The position numbers and the translations under genes were made by a program. Shown here in pieces: positions 1-5,237 of a DNA stretch of 5,237 bases; within the stretch, counting starts at the first letter, position 1, and every line of letters begins with the position of its first letter. The notes beneath the pieces are model-generated. The model searched no databases, was not told where the DNA came from, and worked only from the letters and a program-made list of their open reading frames with translations. The stretch is taken from positions 1 to 5,237 of the forward strand of contig JACCWY010000517.1 of NCBI GenBank assembly GCA_013697395.1. Direction: 5' to 3'. The stretch is from Chloroflexota bacterium (GTDB lineage Bacteria; Chloroflexota; Limnocylindria; QHBO01).

Positions 1-2205
1 GTCGAGGACTGGCCTCAGCGCGACGTCCCCGAGCCGGAGCCGTGGACCCCGGGACGAGACCCGTGGTCGCCGGACGACGAGGTCGACGCCGTGCCGCCCC
101 GGGCACCGCTGCCGTGGCGATCGGGCCTCGCATCGGACTGGCCGGTGGAGCCTGGCGCATCGAGCGATGGGACGGGCGCCCCACCGTCGACCGGCGGGTG
201 GGGAGCCGCTGCCGCGGATCCCTGGCCACTGATCGTCGACGAGCCGGAGCGCGAGCCCGCACCCGAGCCTGGGCCGGAGCGCGAGCCCGAACCCGAACCT
301 GAGCCGGAGCTGGAGCCCGCGCCTGGGCCGGAGCCTGCGCCCGAGCCCGGGCCTGCCGAGCCCGAGCCGCCGGATCACGTGCCTCTCGAGCCAGACACGC
401 CTCCGCAGGACGAGTTCGAGGCGCCGGCTTCGGAACCCGATCGCGGTCGCTGGTGGAGCCCACGGCGGGCGCCTGCCGCGGAGCCCGAACCGGGGCCAGA
501 GCTGGAGCCGGTGCCTGAGTCCAGGGCCGAGCCGGAGCCCGTTCCCTCCGAGCCCACGGCGCCGCCGCAGGATGAGCTCGAGGCGCCGGCTTCGGAACCC
601 GATGGCGGTCGTTGGTGGAGCCCGCGCAGGGCGCCCCCTGCGGAGGCTGAGCCAGGGCCGGAGCCCGAGCCGGAGTCCATTGCCGAGCCGGAGCCCGTGC
701 CCGCCGAGCTCCCCGCGCCGCCGCAGGAGGACCTCGAGGCGCCGGCTTCGGAACCCGATCGTGGTCGCTGGTGGAGCCCGCGCAGAGCGCCCGCTGCCGA
801 GCCGGAGCCAGAGCCAGAGCCTCAACCCGGGCCGGAGCAGGCGACCGAACCCGAGCCCAGCTTCACGCCGCCTGAGCCGGAGCCGGTCGGGCAACCCGCG
901 CCGGTCTGGCGCGAACGCGGAGATGCGACGCAGGTGCTTCCCGCGGGCTGGGCCGCACAGGCGGAGCCGCCCGCTCGCACGGAGTCGGGAGAGCTTGAGC
1001 CGACGGTCGGGCCGATCCGGGTCACGCTCGCCACTGCGCATTCGACCGTTCCCGCAGAGATGCCGGAGGAGCAACCGTCCACCGCCGAGCAGGCGGTGCC
1101 GTGGCTGATCGGCCTCATCCTGCTGCTTGCCGGGATGGTGATCGTGCTGCTGGCGCTCATCTTCTCCGGCGACCCGTCGCTCAGTGCCGCGAACCCGTCC
1201 GCGAGCAACGCGGTGGCGCTGCTGCCGAGCGGGGCGCCGGGCGTGGACGCCTCCCCCACGTCGACGGCCGCACCGCGGACATCGGGCGCTCCCGGCGCGT
1301 CGGCAGCTCCTTCGCCGACGCCGATGGTGCTGCCGGAATACGGCGCGCTCGAGATGATCTTCCAGGGCCGCAACACTGCGCTGGCACCGATCTACCTGCT
1401 CATGGACGACTTCACGAATGCTGATCCGCCGCTGTCCCTGGCACAGGACGGGACGCTCGACGTCGGGCGCTTCGCCTGGGCGCCGGACGGCACGGTGGGC
1501 GCAGGGCTGCTCGCCGACGTGGTGGTCTCGATCGAGATCGGCACCGAAAAGCGGAGCCTGGGCGGCGGCATCTCCACGATCACGTTCGGTGACGACGCGT
1601 CGACGCTCTACGCGGTCCGTGTCACCCAGGACGGGGCCGATGATGCTGCCACCGTGCTCGCCATCGACTTCGCGACAGGCGACACGAGCGAGGTCACCAC
1701 CGTCAGCTATCCGAGGCCCTCCCTGCAGGCAGAGGAGCCGCTCGTCGCCGCGCGGACCGCGGACGACGGAGGCCCGGTTCGGCTGCTGTGGCTCGAGAGC
1801 GACATGCTTCGCCTGTGGGTGATCGGTGTCGGGATGTGGAACATCGCGCTGGATGGCCAGGCCACCGCACTCGGGTCAGAGGCCCCGCCGCCGACACTCT
1901 GGGCGCCCGACGGGGAGCGGCGGATCTCAGTGACGGAGGAGGCCGGCGTCAGCACGATCACCGTCTTGGACGAGGAGGACGAGCAGGTCGTGTCGACCAC
2001 GATCGAGGGCAGCATCAGCCACCTTCGCTGGTCGCCCACCGGGCAGCGCGTCGTGTTCACTCTCGGCACGACGGCACCGAACGGAGGCATCCTGCAGGAC
2101 CTCTACCTGTGGGATGCCAACGATCAGCCGCCGATGCGGCTCACCACGACCGGGGCGAACTTCGGCGCTGAGTGGCGTGGCAGCCAGCCACGGTGGCGAG
2201 AGTGA
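1..2205 (+). CDS. Pro/Glu-rich single-pass membrane protein with C-terminal beta-propeller-like domain (5' partial)
   Basis: The reading frame is open from base 1 to the TGA at 2203-2205 (734 codons), so the true start lies upstream. The GTG at 91 is in frame, but the codons before it have the same Trp/Pro/Asp-rich composition and look coding. Residues 1-80 carry scattered Trp-Pro motifs. Residues 81-286 are acidic Pro/Glu repeats containing three copies of a Trp-Trp cassette. Residues 368-388 form one hydrophobic helix. Residues 389 to about 440 are a Ser/Pro/Ala/Thr linker. Residues 480-734 contain several strand-turn motifs of the WAPDG/WSPTG kind (Trp at 493, 634 and 677), as in TolB/WD40-like (PD40) propellers. 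The likely arrangement is a disordered N-terminal region inside, with the propeller outside the membrane, but flanking charges do not fix the topology. There is no enzymatic motif. The propeller probably binds a ligand or protein; the function is unknown. It is the first visible gene of a same-strand cluster, ending 10 bases before the DUF971 gene. Confidence 0.8.
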   Translation, partial: VEDWPQRDVPEPEPWTPGRDPWSPDDEVDAVPPRAPLPWRSGLASDWPVEPGASSDGTGAPPSTGGWGAAAADPWPLIVDEPEREPAPEPGPEREPEPEPEPELEPAPGPEPAPEPGPAEPEPPDHVPLEPDTPPQDEFEAPASEPDRGRWWSPRRAPAAEPEPGPELEPVPESRAEPEPVPSEPTAPPQDELEAPASEPDGGRWWSPRRAPPAEAEPGPEPEPESIAEPEPVPAELPAPPQEDLEAPASEPDRGRWWSPRRAPAAEPEPEPEPQPGPEQATEPEPSFTPPEPEPVGQPAPVWRERGDATQVLPAGWAAQAEPPARTESGELEPTVGPIRVTLATAHSTVPAEMPEEQPSTAEQAVPWLIGLILLLAGMVIVLLALIFSGDPSLSAANPSASNAVALLPSGAPGVDASPTSTAAPRTSGAPGASAAPSPTPMVLPEYGALEMIFQGRNTALAPIYLLMDDFTNADPPLSLAQDGTLDVGRFAWAPDGTVGAGLLADVVVSIEIGTEKRSLGGGISTITFGDDASTLYAVRVTQDGADDAATVLAIDFATGDTSEVTTVSYPRPSLQAEEPLVAARTADDGGPVRLLWLESDMLRLWVIGVGMWNIALDGQATALGSEAPPPTLWAPDGERRISVTEEAGVSTITVLDEEDEQVVSTTIEGSISHLRWSPTGQRVVFTLGTTAPNGGILQDLYLWDANDQPPMRLTTTGANFGAEWRGSQPRWRE
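241..372 (+). repeat. Low-complexity GAGCCN-type repeat encoding Glu-Pro/Ala-Pro tract
   Basis: This stretch is a degenerate hexanucleotide repeat of GAGCCG/GAGCCC and relatives, read in frame as alternating Glu-Pro, Ala-Pro and Gly-Pro dipeptides (residues 81-124 of the partial protein). Similar Glu-Pro blocks recur between the Trp-Trp cassettes up to about base 890. Such tracts are disordered and extended and may act as a spacer. They are also prone to slippage and to assembly error, so the copy number here may vary among strains. Confidence 0.85.
400..858 (+). repeat. Three tandem imperfect repeats (162, 156 and about 141 bp) inside the membrane protein gene
   Basis: The units begin at 400, 562 and 718. 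Each opens with a Pro-Pro-Gln-acidic-acidic stretch followed by EAPASEPD, then a basic aromatic core GRWWSPRRAP, then an acidic Glu-Pro tail of variable length. A 24-base stretch is identical in all three (418-441, 580-603, 736-759), including synonymous positions, which suggests recent duplication or gene conversion. The cores differ only by Arg/Gly before the Gly-Arg-Trp-Trp and by silent changes. Unit length varies mainly in the Glu-Pro tail, and the third unit decays after about 858. All units stay in frame (54, 52 and about 47 codons). Confidence 0.92.
1102..1164 (+). other. Transmembrane helix coding segment
   Basis: These 21 codons (residues 368-388 of the partial protein) are uninterrupted hydrophobic residues, WLIGLILLLAGMVIVLLALIF, bounded by Gln-Ala-Val-Pro before and Ser-Gly-Asp-Pro after. 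No cleavage-site pattern is evident and it lies deep inside the protein, so it should act as an anchor rather than a signal peptide. It separates the acidic repeat region from the propeller region. Confidence 0.9.
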
Positions 2206-2215
2206 TGGCGGTCTG

Positions 2216-2548
2216 ATGCAGGAAATCGTGAACCCGATCGGCGTCGAGCTGGATGAGACTGCCCGCCGGATGCGGATCCGATGGGATGACGGTCACCTGG
2301 GCGAATGGTCGTGGCTCGCCCTCCGTCGCGACTGCCCGTGCGCGCTCTGCTCGGGCGAGGGGAGCCTGCCGGGCGTCGTCACGCTCGAGACCGTCTTCGA
2401 CGAGCGCGAGACGACACTGAACGAGGTGCGCTGGATCGGTCGGTACGCGCTTGCCCCGATCTGGGCCGATGGTCACGACACCGGCCTCTTCACCTACACG
2501 AAGCTGCGCGCCTCGTGCGAGTGTCCAGAGCACGCCGGCGCTGCCTGA
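2216..2548 (+). CDS. DUF971 (GBBH-like N-terminal domain) protein
   Basis: The 110-residue product is essentially one DUF971 domain, the domain found at the N-terminus of gamma-butyrobetaine hydroxylase, and fused to Mrp/ApbC-type ATPases such as plant HCF101. Visible family marks are the Trp-Asp-Asp-Gly strand (residues 23-26), the cysteine cluster CPCALC (40-45), the late motif GRYALAPIWADGHDTGLFTY (75-94), and a final Cys-Glu-Cys (101-103). The cysteines suggest metal or Fe-S binding; in the family this is linked to Fe-S cluster handling, but the role of stand-alone copies is not established. I chose ATG 2216 because it gives the normal domain length. The frame stays open to an ATG at 2114, but that part lies inside the upstream gene. 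Only a weak purine stretch (2198-2202) precedes the start, so translation may be coupled to the gene ending at 2205. The next gene starts 3 bases after this stop. Confidence 0.88.
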   Translation: MQEIVNPIGVELDETARRMRIRWDDGHLGEWSWLALRRDCPCALCSGEGSLPGVVTLETVFDERETTLNEVRWIGRYALAPIWADGHDTGLFTYTKLRASCECPEHAGAA

Positions 2549-2551
2549 CCG

Positions 2552-3403
2552 ATGACCGCGCCGCGCTTTGCTGACGGCTTCACGCTGGCGCTCGGTGGCG
2601 GTGGAGCCCGCGGCTGGGCCCATGTCGGCGTGGCACGCGCGCTCGAGGAGCGCGGCCTGCGGCCGCGACGCATCGTCGGGACCAGCATGGGAGCCATCAT
2701 CGGCGCCGCGCTGGCCGCCGGCCGGTCGCCGGACCTGATCGAGGCCGAGGCCGGCCGCGCGCAGATGCATCGGCTGATGCGGCGACGAGGTCGGCTGGCG
2801 CTGTTCGATCCGGGCCAGGTCCTGGAGCACATCGCGCGCGAGCTCGGCGACCCGAACATCGAAGATCTGCCGACCCCGCTCGGGCTCACCGCCTACGACC
2901 TCGTCGCGGGGCTGCCGCGGCTCATCACGTCGGGTCGCCTGGTCGACGCACTGGAGGTGAGCATCGCCGTCCCGCTCTTCTTCCCGCCGCGGCGCGATGC
3001 CGATGGCGTGTGGTGCGACGCGGGGCCGTGGGAAGGGATCCCGGTCAGCCTGGCGCGCGCCTGGGATCCGAGCCTGCCGGTGATCGGCGTGCTCGCGGAC
3101 ATCCCGAAGCCGGCGTTCCTGGCAAGCCGGCCCGGCGCAGCCTTCCTCCACGCGGCCTCGTCGCGCCTGGGCGTGGGCGGCGGCGCGGATCGACTGACGG
3201 CCCGGCGCTACCTCGGACTGCTGACGAACCGGTGGGCGGACCCGGTCGTGCACGAGCCTCCCGACCTGCTCATCGCTCCCAGGCTCGGCCGGATGAATGC
3301 GCTCCAGTTCGGGCGCATCGCGCCCGCCGTCGCCATCGGCGAGCGGGATGCGAGACTGGCGCTCGCTACCATCGCGGAGGAGGTAACGGTGCATGCAGGC
3401 TGA
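2552..3403 (+). CDS. Patatin-like phospholipase / RssA-family serine hydrolase
   Basis: This 283-residue protein has the patatin fold signature. A Gly-rich oxyanion-hole loop, GGGGARG, lies at residues 15-21, followed by the helix that normally follows it. The nucleophile elbow is GTSMG with Ser45. The SIAVPLFFPP segment (137-146) matches the conserved Pro-Phe region of the family. The presumed second member of the Ser-Asp dyad is Asp156, in Asp-Ala-Gly rather than the usual Asp-Gly-Gly/Ala. Bacterial relatives are esterases or phospholipases acting on acyl lipids, mostly cytosolic or loosely membrane-associated. No signal peptide or membrane helix is visible. ATG 2552 gives a normal short lead-in to the first strand. 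No good ribosome site precedes it, so coupling with the DUF971 gene three bases upstream is likely. Its end overlaps the deacetylase gene by 11 bases. The true substrate cannot be inferred. Confidence 0.9.
   Translation: MTAPRFADGFTLALGGGGARGWAHVGVARALEERGLRPRRIVGTSMGAIIGAALAAGRSPDLIEAEAGRAQMHRLMRRRGRLALFDPGQVLEHIARELGDPNIEDLPTPLGLTAYDLVAGLPRLITSGRLVDALEVSIAVPLFFPPRRDADGVWCDAGPWEGIPVSLARAWDPSLPVIGVLADIPKPAFLASRPGAAFLHAASSRLGVGGGADRLTARRYLGLLTNRWADPVVHEPPDLLIAPRLGRMNALQFGRIAPAVAIGERDARLALATIAEEVTVHAG
3376..3384 (+). promoter_or_regulatory. Strong ribosome binding site for the PIG-L deacetylase
   Basis: GGAGGAGGT ends 8 bases before the ATG at 3393 and lies inside the last codons of the patatin gene. 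It is the only near-perfect Shine-Dalgarno sequence I find before a start in this window. It fixes the deacetylase start and suggests that this gene is translated more independently than its upstream neighbours. Confidence 0.85.
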
Positions 3404-4343
3404 CGCAACCGGTGGCGTCCTCTTCGTCCACGCCCATCCCGACGACGAGTCGATGGGCACGGGCGGCACGATCGCGCGCCTCGTGGCAGACGGTTTCCGG
3501 GTCGACCTCGTGACGTGCACCGATGGCGCCGAGGGCGAGATCCACGACCCCACGCTCGACCACGAGGAGGCGCGTCCTCGGCTGGCCTCGATTCGCGCGG
3601 CGGAGCTCGCATGCTCGGTCGACGCCCTCGGCGGCGGCGCCATTCACCACCATCTGCTCGGGTACCGGGACTCCGGGATGATGGGCACCGATGCCAATGG
3701 CCACCCGGATTGCTTCTGGCAGGCGGACCTCGACGAGGCGACGCAGCGGCTGGTGGCGATCGTTCGCGAGGCCCGACCATCGGCCATCGTCAGCTACGAC
3801 GAGAACGGCAACTACGGACATCCCGACCACATCAACGCCGCGCGCATCGCCCGCCAGGCCTACGACGCGTCCGCCGGGGAGCGGTGGCGCGTTTCGCGCT
3901 TCTACGAGATCGCCTTCGCGCGCGAGAGCTGGTCGGAGCTGATGGCCGCCATGCAGGAGCGGGGGATCGCCCTGCCGTGGGGCCGCGATTCGGGCGAGCA
4001 GACGCCGTCGGGCGAACCCGACGAGGTCGTGCCCAGCGAGGTGAGCGCAGCGGTCGAGGGTGAGGCGAGCGAGGCCGACCCGGCCGCCGAGGACGAGTTC
4101 GGCCGCGCCGAGGCCGAGATCACCACGCGCGTCGACATATCCGCCCACCGCGACGCCAAGCGACGCAGCATGGACTGCCACAAGACGCAGCGCCAGGACC
4201 TGGGCTGGCTGCTCGACCTGCCGCCCGACCTGGGCGAGGCCGCCCTGTCCTCCGAGACGTACGTGCTCCGCTGGCTGGACGGCGCCGACGTGCCCACCTC
4301 GCACCGCGAGACTTCGCTGGTGGCGAGCTCGCCGCAGGGGTGA
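3393..4343 (+). CDS. PIG-L/LmbE-family zinc deacetylase, Mca/MshB-like
   Basis: The 316-residue product starts almost directly with the first strand and the hallmark AHPDDES (14-20). By analogy with MshB, His15, Asp18 and His146 would bind zinc and Asp17 would be the general base. The second motif, YGHPDHINA (141-149), supplies His143 and His146. The TCTDGAEGEI stretch (41-50) and the C-terminal EITTRVDIS...KRRSM...HKTQ block (242-266) resemble mycothiol S-conjugate amidase (Mca) and MshB more than other LmbE proteins. These enzymes remove an acyl group from N-acyl-glucosaminyl compounds, here possibly a mycothiol precursor or conjugate, in the cytosol. An acidic low-complexity stretch (about 199-238, including 12 Glu/Asp in 202-235) sits between the catalytic half and the C-terminal block and makes the protein somewhat longer than the roughly 290 residues usual for Mca. 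Substrate assignment is uncertain; LmbE enzymes outside Actinomycetota act on other sugars. It is the last gene of the operon and overlaps the patatin gene. Confidence 0.9.
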   Translation: MQADATGGVLFVHAHPDDESMGTGGTIARLVADGFRVDLVTCTDGAEGEIHDPTLDHEEARPRLASIRAAELACSVDALGGGAIHHHLLGYRDSGMMGTDANGHPDCFWQADLDEATQRLVAIVREARPSAIVSYDENGNYGHPDHINAARIARQAYDASAGERWRVSRFYEIAFARESWSELMAAMQERGIALPWGRDSGEQTPSGEPDEVVPSEVSAAVEGEASEADPAAEDEFGRAEAEITTRVDISAHRDAKRRSMDCHKTQRQDLGWLLDLPPDLGEAALSSETYVLRWLDGADVPTSHRETSLVASSPQG

Positions 4344-4388
4344 TCGCCGTTGAGGGGCGCTATCTCAACCCGAGCGCCATCCGGCCCG

Positions 4389-4437
4389 TGCTCGTGCGCG
4401 ATCTCGGTCGCTGAGAGGCGCGGATTGCGCACGGGCA
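4389..4437 (+). terminator. Candidate terminator hairpin after the operon
   Basis: The arms 4389-4403 and 4423-4437 can form a 15-bp stem with two G-U pairs (4392 with 4434, 4400 with 4426) around a 19-base loop. It lies 45 bases after the deacetylase stop, in the gap between convergent genes. The G-U pairs form only in the plus-strand transcript and would be A-C mismatches in the minus one, so it fits the end of the plus-strand operon best. There is no T tract after it, so it may be a weak terminator, a 3'-end stabiliser, or a chance structure. The whole gap (4344-4510) holds no gene that I can support. Confidence 0.45.
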
Positions 4438-4486
4438 GCAGCCCACAGTGCCCTCCGCACCTCCGCTCCACGTCCGTGCGCAGTTG

Positions 4487-4506
4487 GCGTCGCCGAGCGG
4501 CGATGT
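4487..4506 (-). terminator. Small hairpin just downstream of the minus-strand HTH gene
   Basis: TCGCCGAGCGGCGA (4490-4503) is a 5-bp perfect inverted repeat with a four-base loop; the flanks add pairs through G-U only on the plus strand. On the minus strand it begins about 4-8 bases after the stop codon at 4511-4513. It has no T tract and the stem is short, so it could be chance in GC-rich DNA. It may act on either strand. Confidence 0.25.
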
Positions 4507-4510
4507 CTCC

Positions 4511-5188
4511 TCACCCGGCGGCCAGCCGGCTGCGCCAGAAGACGATGCCGTTCCCTCCCGGATCGCGGCCGTCTCGGAGCGCACCGAGCACCGCTCGCGG
4601 GCTGAGTGGAAAGAGATCCTCGACGACCCCGCCGGCCGTCTCGATGGCTCGCCGACTCTCGGCGTTGTCCCTGACAACCAGCACAGGCGAATCGATCCCT
4701 GCATCACGCTGTTTCCGAACGAGCGGGCGGATTTGAGCCTGGACATCGTGAAGTCGGGAGATGAATTCGTGGCCGATCCTCAGGCCGCCAGCCCGCAGCA
4801 TCAGATCGAATGCCCGGAGATCGCCGGTCATCGGAATCGGGTCCTCGATCCGGCAGTTCCATCCCCAGGCGGTGACGAGCTCCCGGTAGCCATTGATCAT
4901 TTCGAGCTGTGCGGCCTCTCGCAGACGCACGCCCCCGACGAAGAATCGACCGCTGTAACGGAGCCCCACGACCGACGCGAAGCTGGCCAATTCCAGGTGT
5001 GTGACCGACTTCCTCTGACCACGCTCTATTCGCCGGACCTTCGACGCCGACCAGCCCAGCGCGCGTGCCACTTCCGCCTGGCTCGCACCGCACGTGCGCC
5101 GAGCCCGTACCAGCTCCACTCCGAGCTCACCCATGTCGCGACGCGACCGGCTGATGGCCTCGTCGAGTGCACGAATGCGGTAGGGCAT
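4511..5188 (-). CDS. XRE-family helix-turn-helix protein with C-terminal domain of unknown function
   Basis: The 225-residue protein has an XRE/HTH_3 DNA-binding domain at about residues 22-75: a first helix, then SQAEVARALGW (36-46), the recognition helix SASKVRRIERG (47-57), and following helices. The C-terminal part (about 95-220) contains PIPMTGDLRAFDLML (117-131), EFISRLHDVQAQIR (141-154), and KQRDAGIDSPVLVVRD (159-174). I recall similar motifs in actinobacterial and other HTH proteins, where the second motif usually reads closer to Glu-Ala-Glu-Thr-Arg-Leu. That pattern recalls a PD-(D/E)XK nuclease-like fold, but activity is not shown; here the second acidic residue would be Ile143. It converges on the operon. 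Sampled G+C is about 62% versus about 70% in the operon, hinting at transfer or weaker codon bias. ATG 5186-5188 lacks a Shine-Dalgarno; an internal Met19 is an alternative start. The target operator is unknown. Confidence 0.82.
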   Translation of the reverse strand: MPYRIRALDEAISRSRRDMGELGVELVRARRTCGASQAEVARALGWSASKVRRIERGQRKSVTHLELASFASVVGLRYSGRFFVGGVRLREAAQLEMINGYRELVTAWGWNCRIEDPIPMTGDLRAFDLMLRAGGLRIGHEFISRLHDVQAQIRPLVRKQRDAGIDSPVLVVRDNAESRRAIETAGGVVEDLFPLSPRAVLGALRDGRDPGGNGIVFWRSRLAAG

Positions 5189-5237
5189 GGGCGTGAGTAT
5201 TCGGATCCGTCGTTACTCGCTGCTTACCGATGACTTA
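5189..5237 (-). promoter_or_regulatory. Candidate promoter/operator region of the HTH gene
   Basis: The 49 bases before the HTH start are richer in A+T than the rest of the window. They contain the perfect 8-bp palindrome CGGATCCG (5202-5209), flanked by GAGTA (5195-5199) and TACTC (5214-5218). On the minus strand AATACT (5201-5196) resembles a -10 box at four of six positions and would place the transcription start at about the ATG, consistent with the missing Shine-Dalgarno. No convincing -35 box is seen. XRE regulators often bind palindromes near their own promoter; this is inference only. Confidence 0.3.

Noticed and set aside
91..93. GTG as the start of the repeat-containing membrane protein
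   Set aside because: The frame is open back to base 1 with the same Trp/Pro/Asp-rich composition and no ribosome site before 91, so the gene most likely starts outside the window.
375..680. Minus-strand Ser/Gly-rich frame opposite the repeats
   Set aside because: It is the mirror of the Glu-Pro repeat, with composition explained entirely by the hexanucleotide repeat.
400..858. Repeats considered as a CRISPR array or an insertion-sequence trace
   Set aside because: Repeat spacing is 156-162 bases, the units are in frame and coding, and the variable parts are the same Glu-Pro sequence rather than unrelated spacers.
2141..3643. 500-codon open frame on the minus strand across the DUF971, patatin and deacetylase genes
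   Set aside because: It is antisense to three genes with clear family motifs, and its product is Arg/Ala/Pro-rich with no recognisable domain. Long antisense frames are common in GC-rich DNA.
3366..4304. 312-codon open frame on the minus strand opposite the deacetylase
   Set aside because: The plus-strand frame has zinc-site motifs and a strong ribosome site; the antisense product has no motif and biased composition.
4340..4414. 24-codon frame from a GTG that overlaps the deacetylase stop
   Set aside because: It is short, has no ribosome site of its own and no recognised motif, and it runs into the hairpin. I also considered it as a frameshifted tail of the deacetylase, but the normal frame already ends with a plausible Glu-Thr-x-Leu C-terminus as in Mca.
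4448..5233. 261-codon open frame on the plus strand opposite the HTH gene
   Set aside because: The minus-strand frame has a convincing helix-turn-helix; the plus-strand product has no recognisable domain, and there is no ribosome site before 4448.

Overview
This is a GC-rich bacterial window, about 70% G+C in the sampled gene lines. It holds five protein genes and no RNA gene, CRISPR array, insertion sequence or phage gene that I can support. The gene content, together with a proline/glutamate-rich membrane protein carrying a C-terminal propeller, suggests a high-GC Chloroflexota (Limnocylindria-like) or Actinomycetota genome. This rests on style and gene families only; no marker gene settles it.

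Layout. Bases 1-2205 (+) are the 3' part of a large membrane-anchored protein whose start lies upstream of the window. It has a long acidic Pro/Glu-rich region with three near-identical repeats, one transmembrane helix, a Ser/Pro/Ala linker, and a probable beta-propeller. Three tightly packed genes follow on the same strand: a DUF971 protein (2216-2548), a patatin-like serine hydrolase of the RssA type (2552-3403), and a PIG-L/LmbE zinc deacetylase resembling the mycothiol enzymes Mca/MshB (3393-4343). Gaps of 10 and 3 bases and an 11-base overlap point to one transcription unit, with its promoter outside the window. A 15-bp hairpin at 4389-4437 is a plausible end of that unit.

On the minus strand, 5188-4511 encodes an XRE-type helix-turn-helix protein with a C-terminal domain that may be a degenerate nuclease-like fold. 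It converges on the operon, is lower in G+C (about 62% in sampled lines), and is preceded by a relatively AT-rich 49-base leader that may hold its promoter or operator.

How the genes may work together: the hydrolase and deacetylase are soluble enzymes, and DUF971 is linked in other organisms to Fe-S cluster handling. No shared pathway is evident from sequence, so the operon may simply be co-transcribed housekeeping genes. I see no clear evidence for a new defence or mobile system. The most unusual items are the recently duplicated Trp-Trp repeats, the acidic insertion in the deacetylase, and the HTH-plus-unknown-domain protein.
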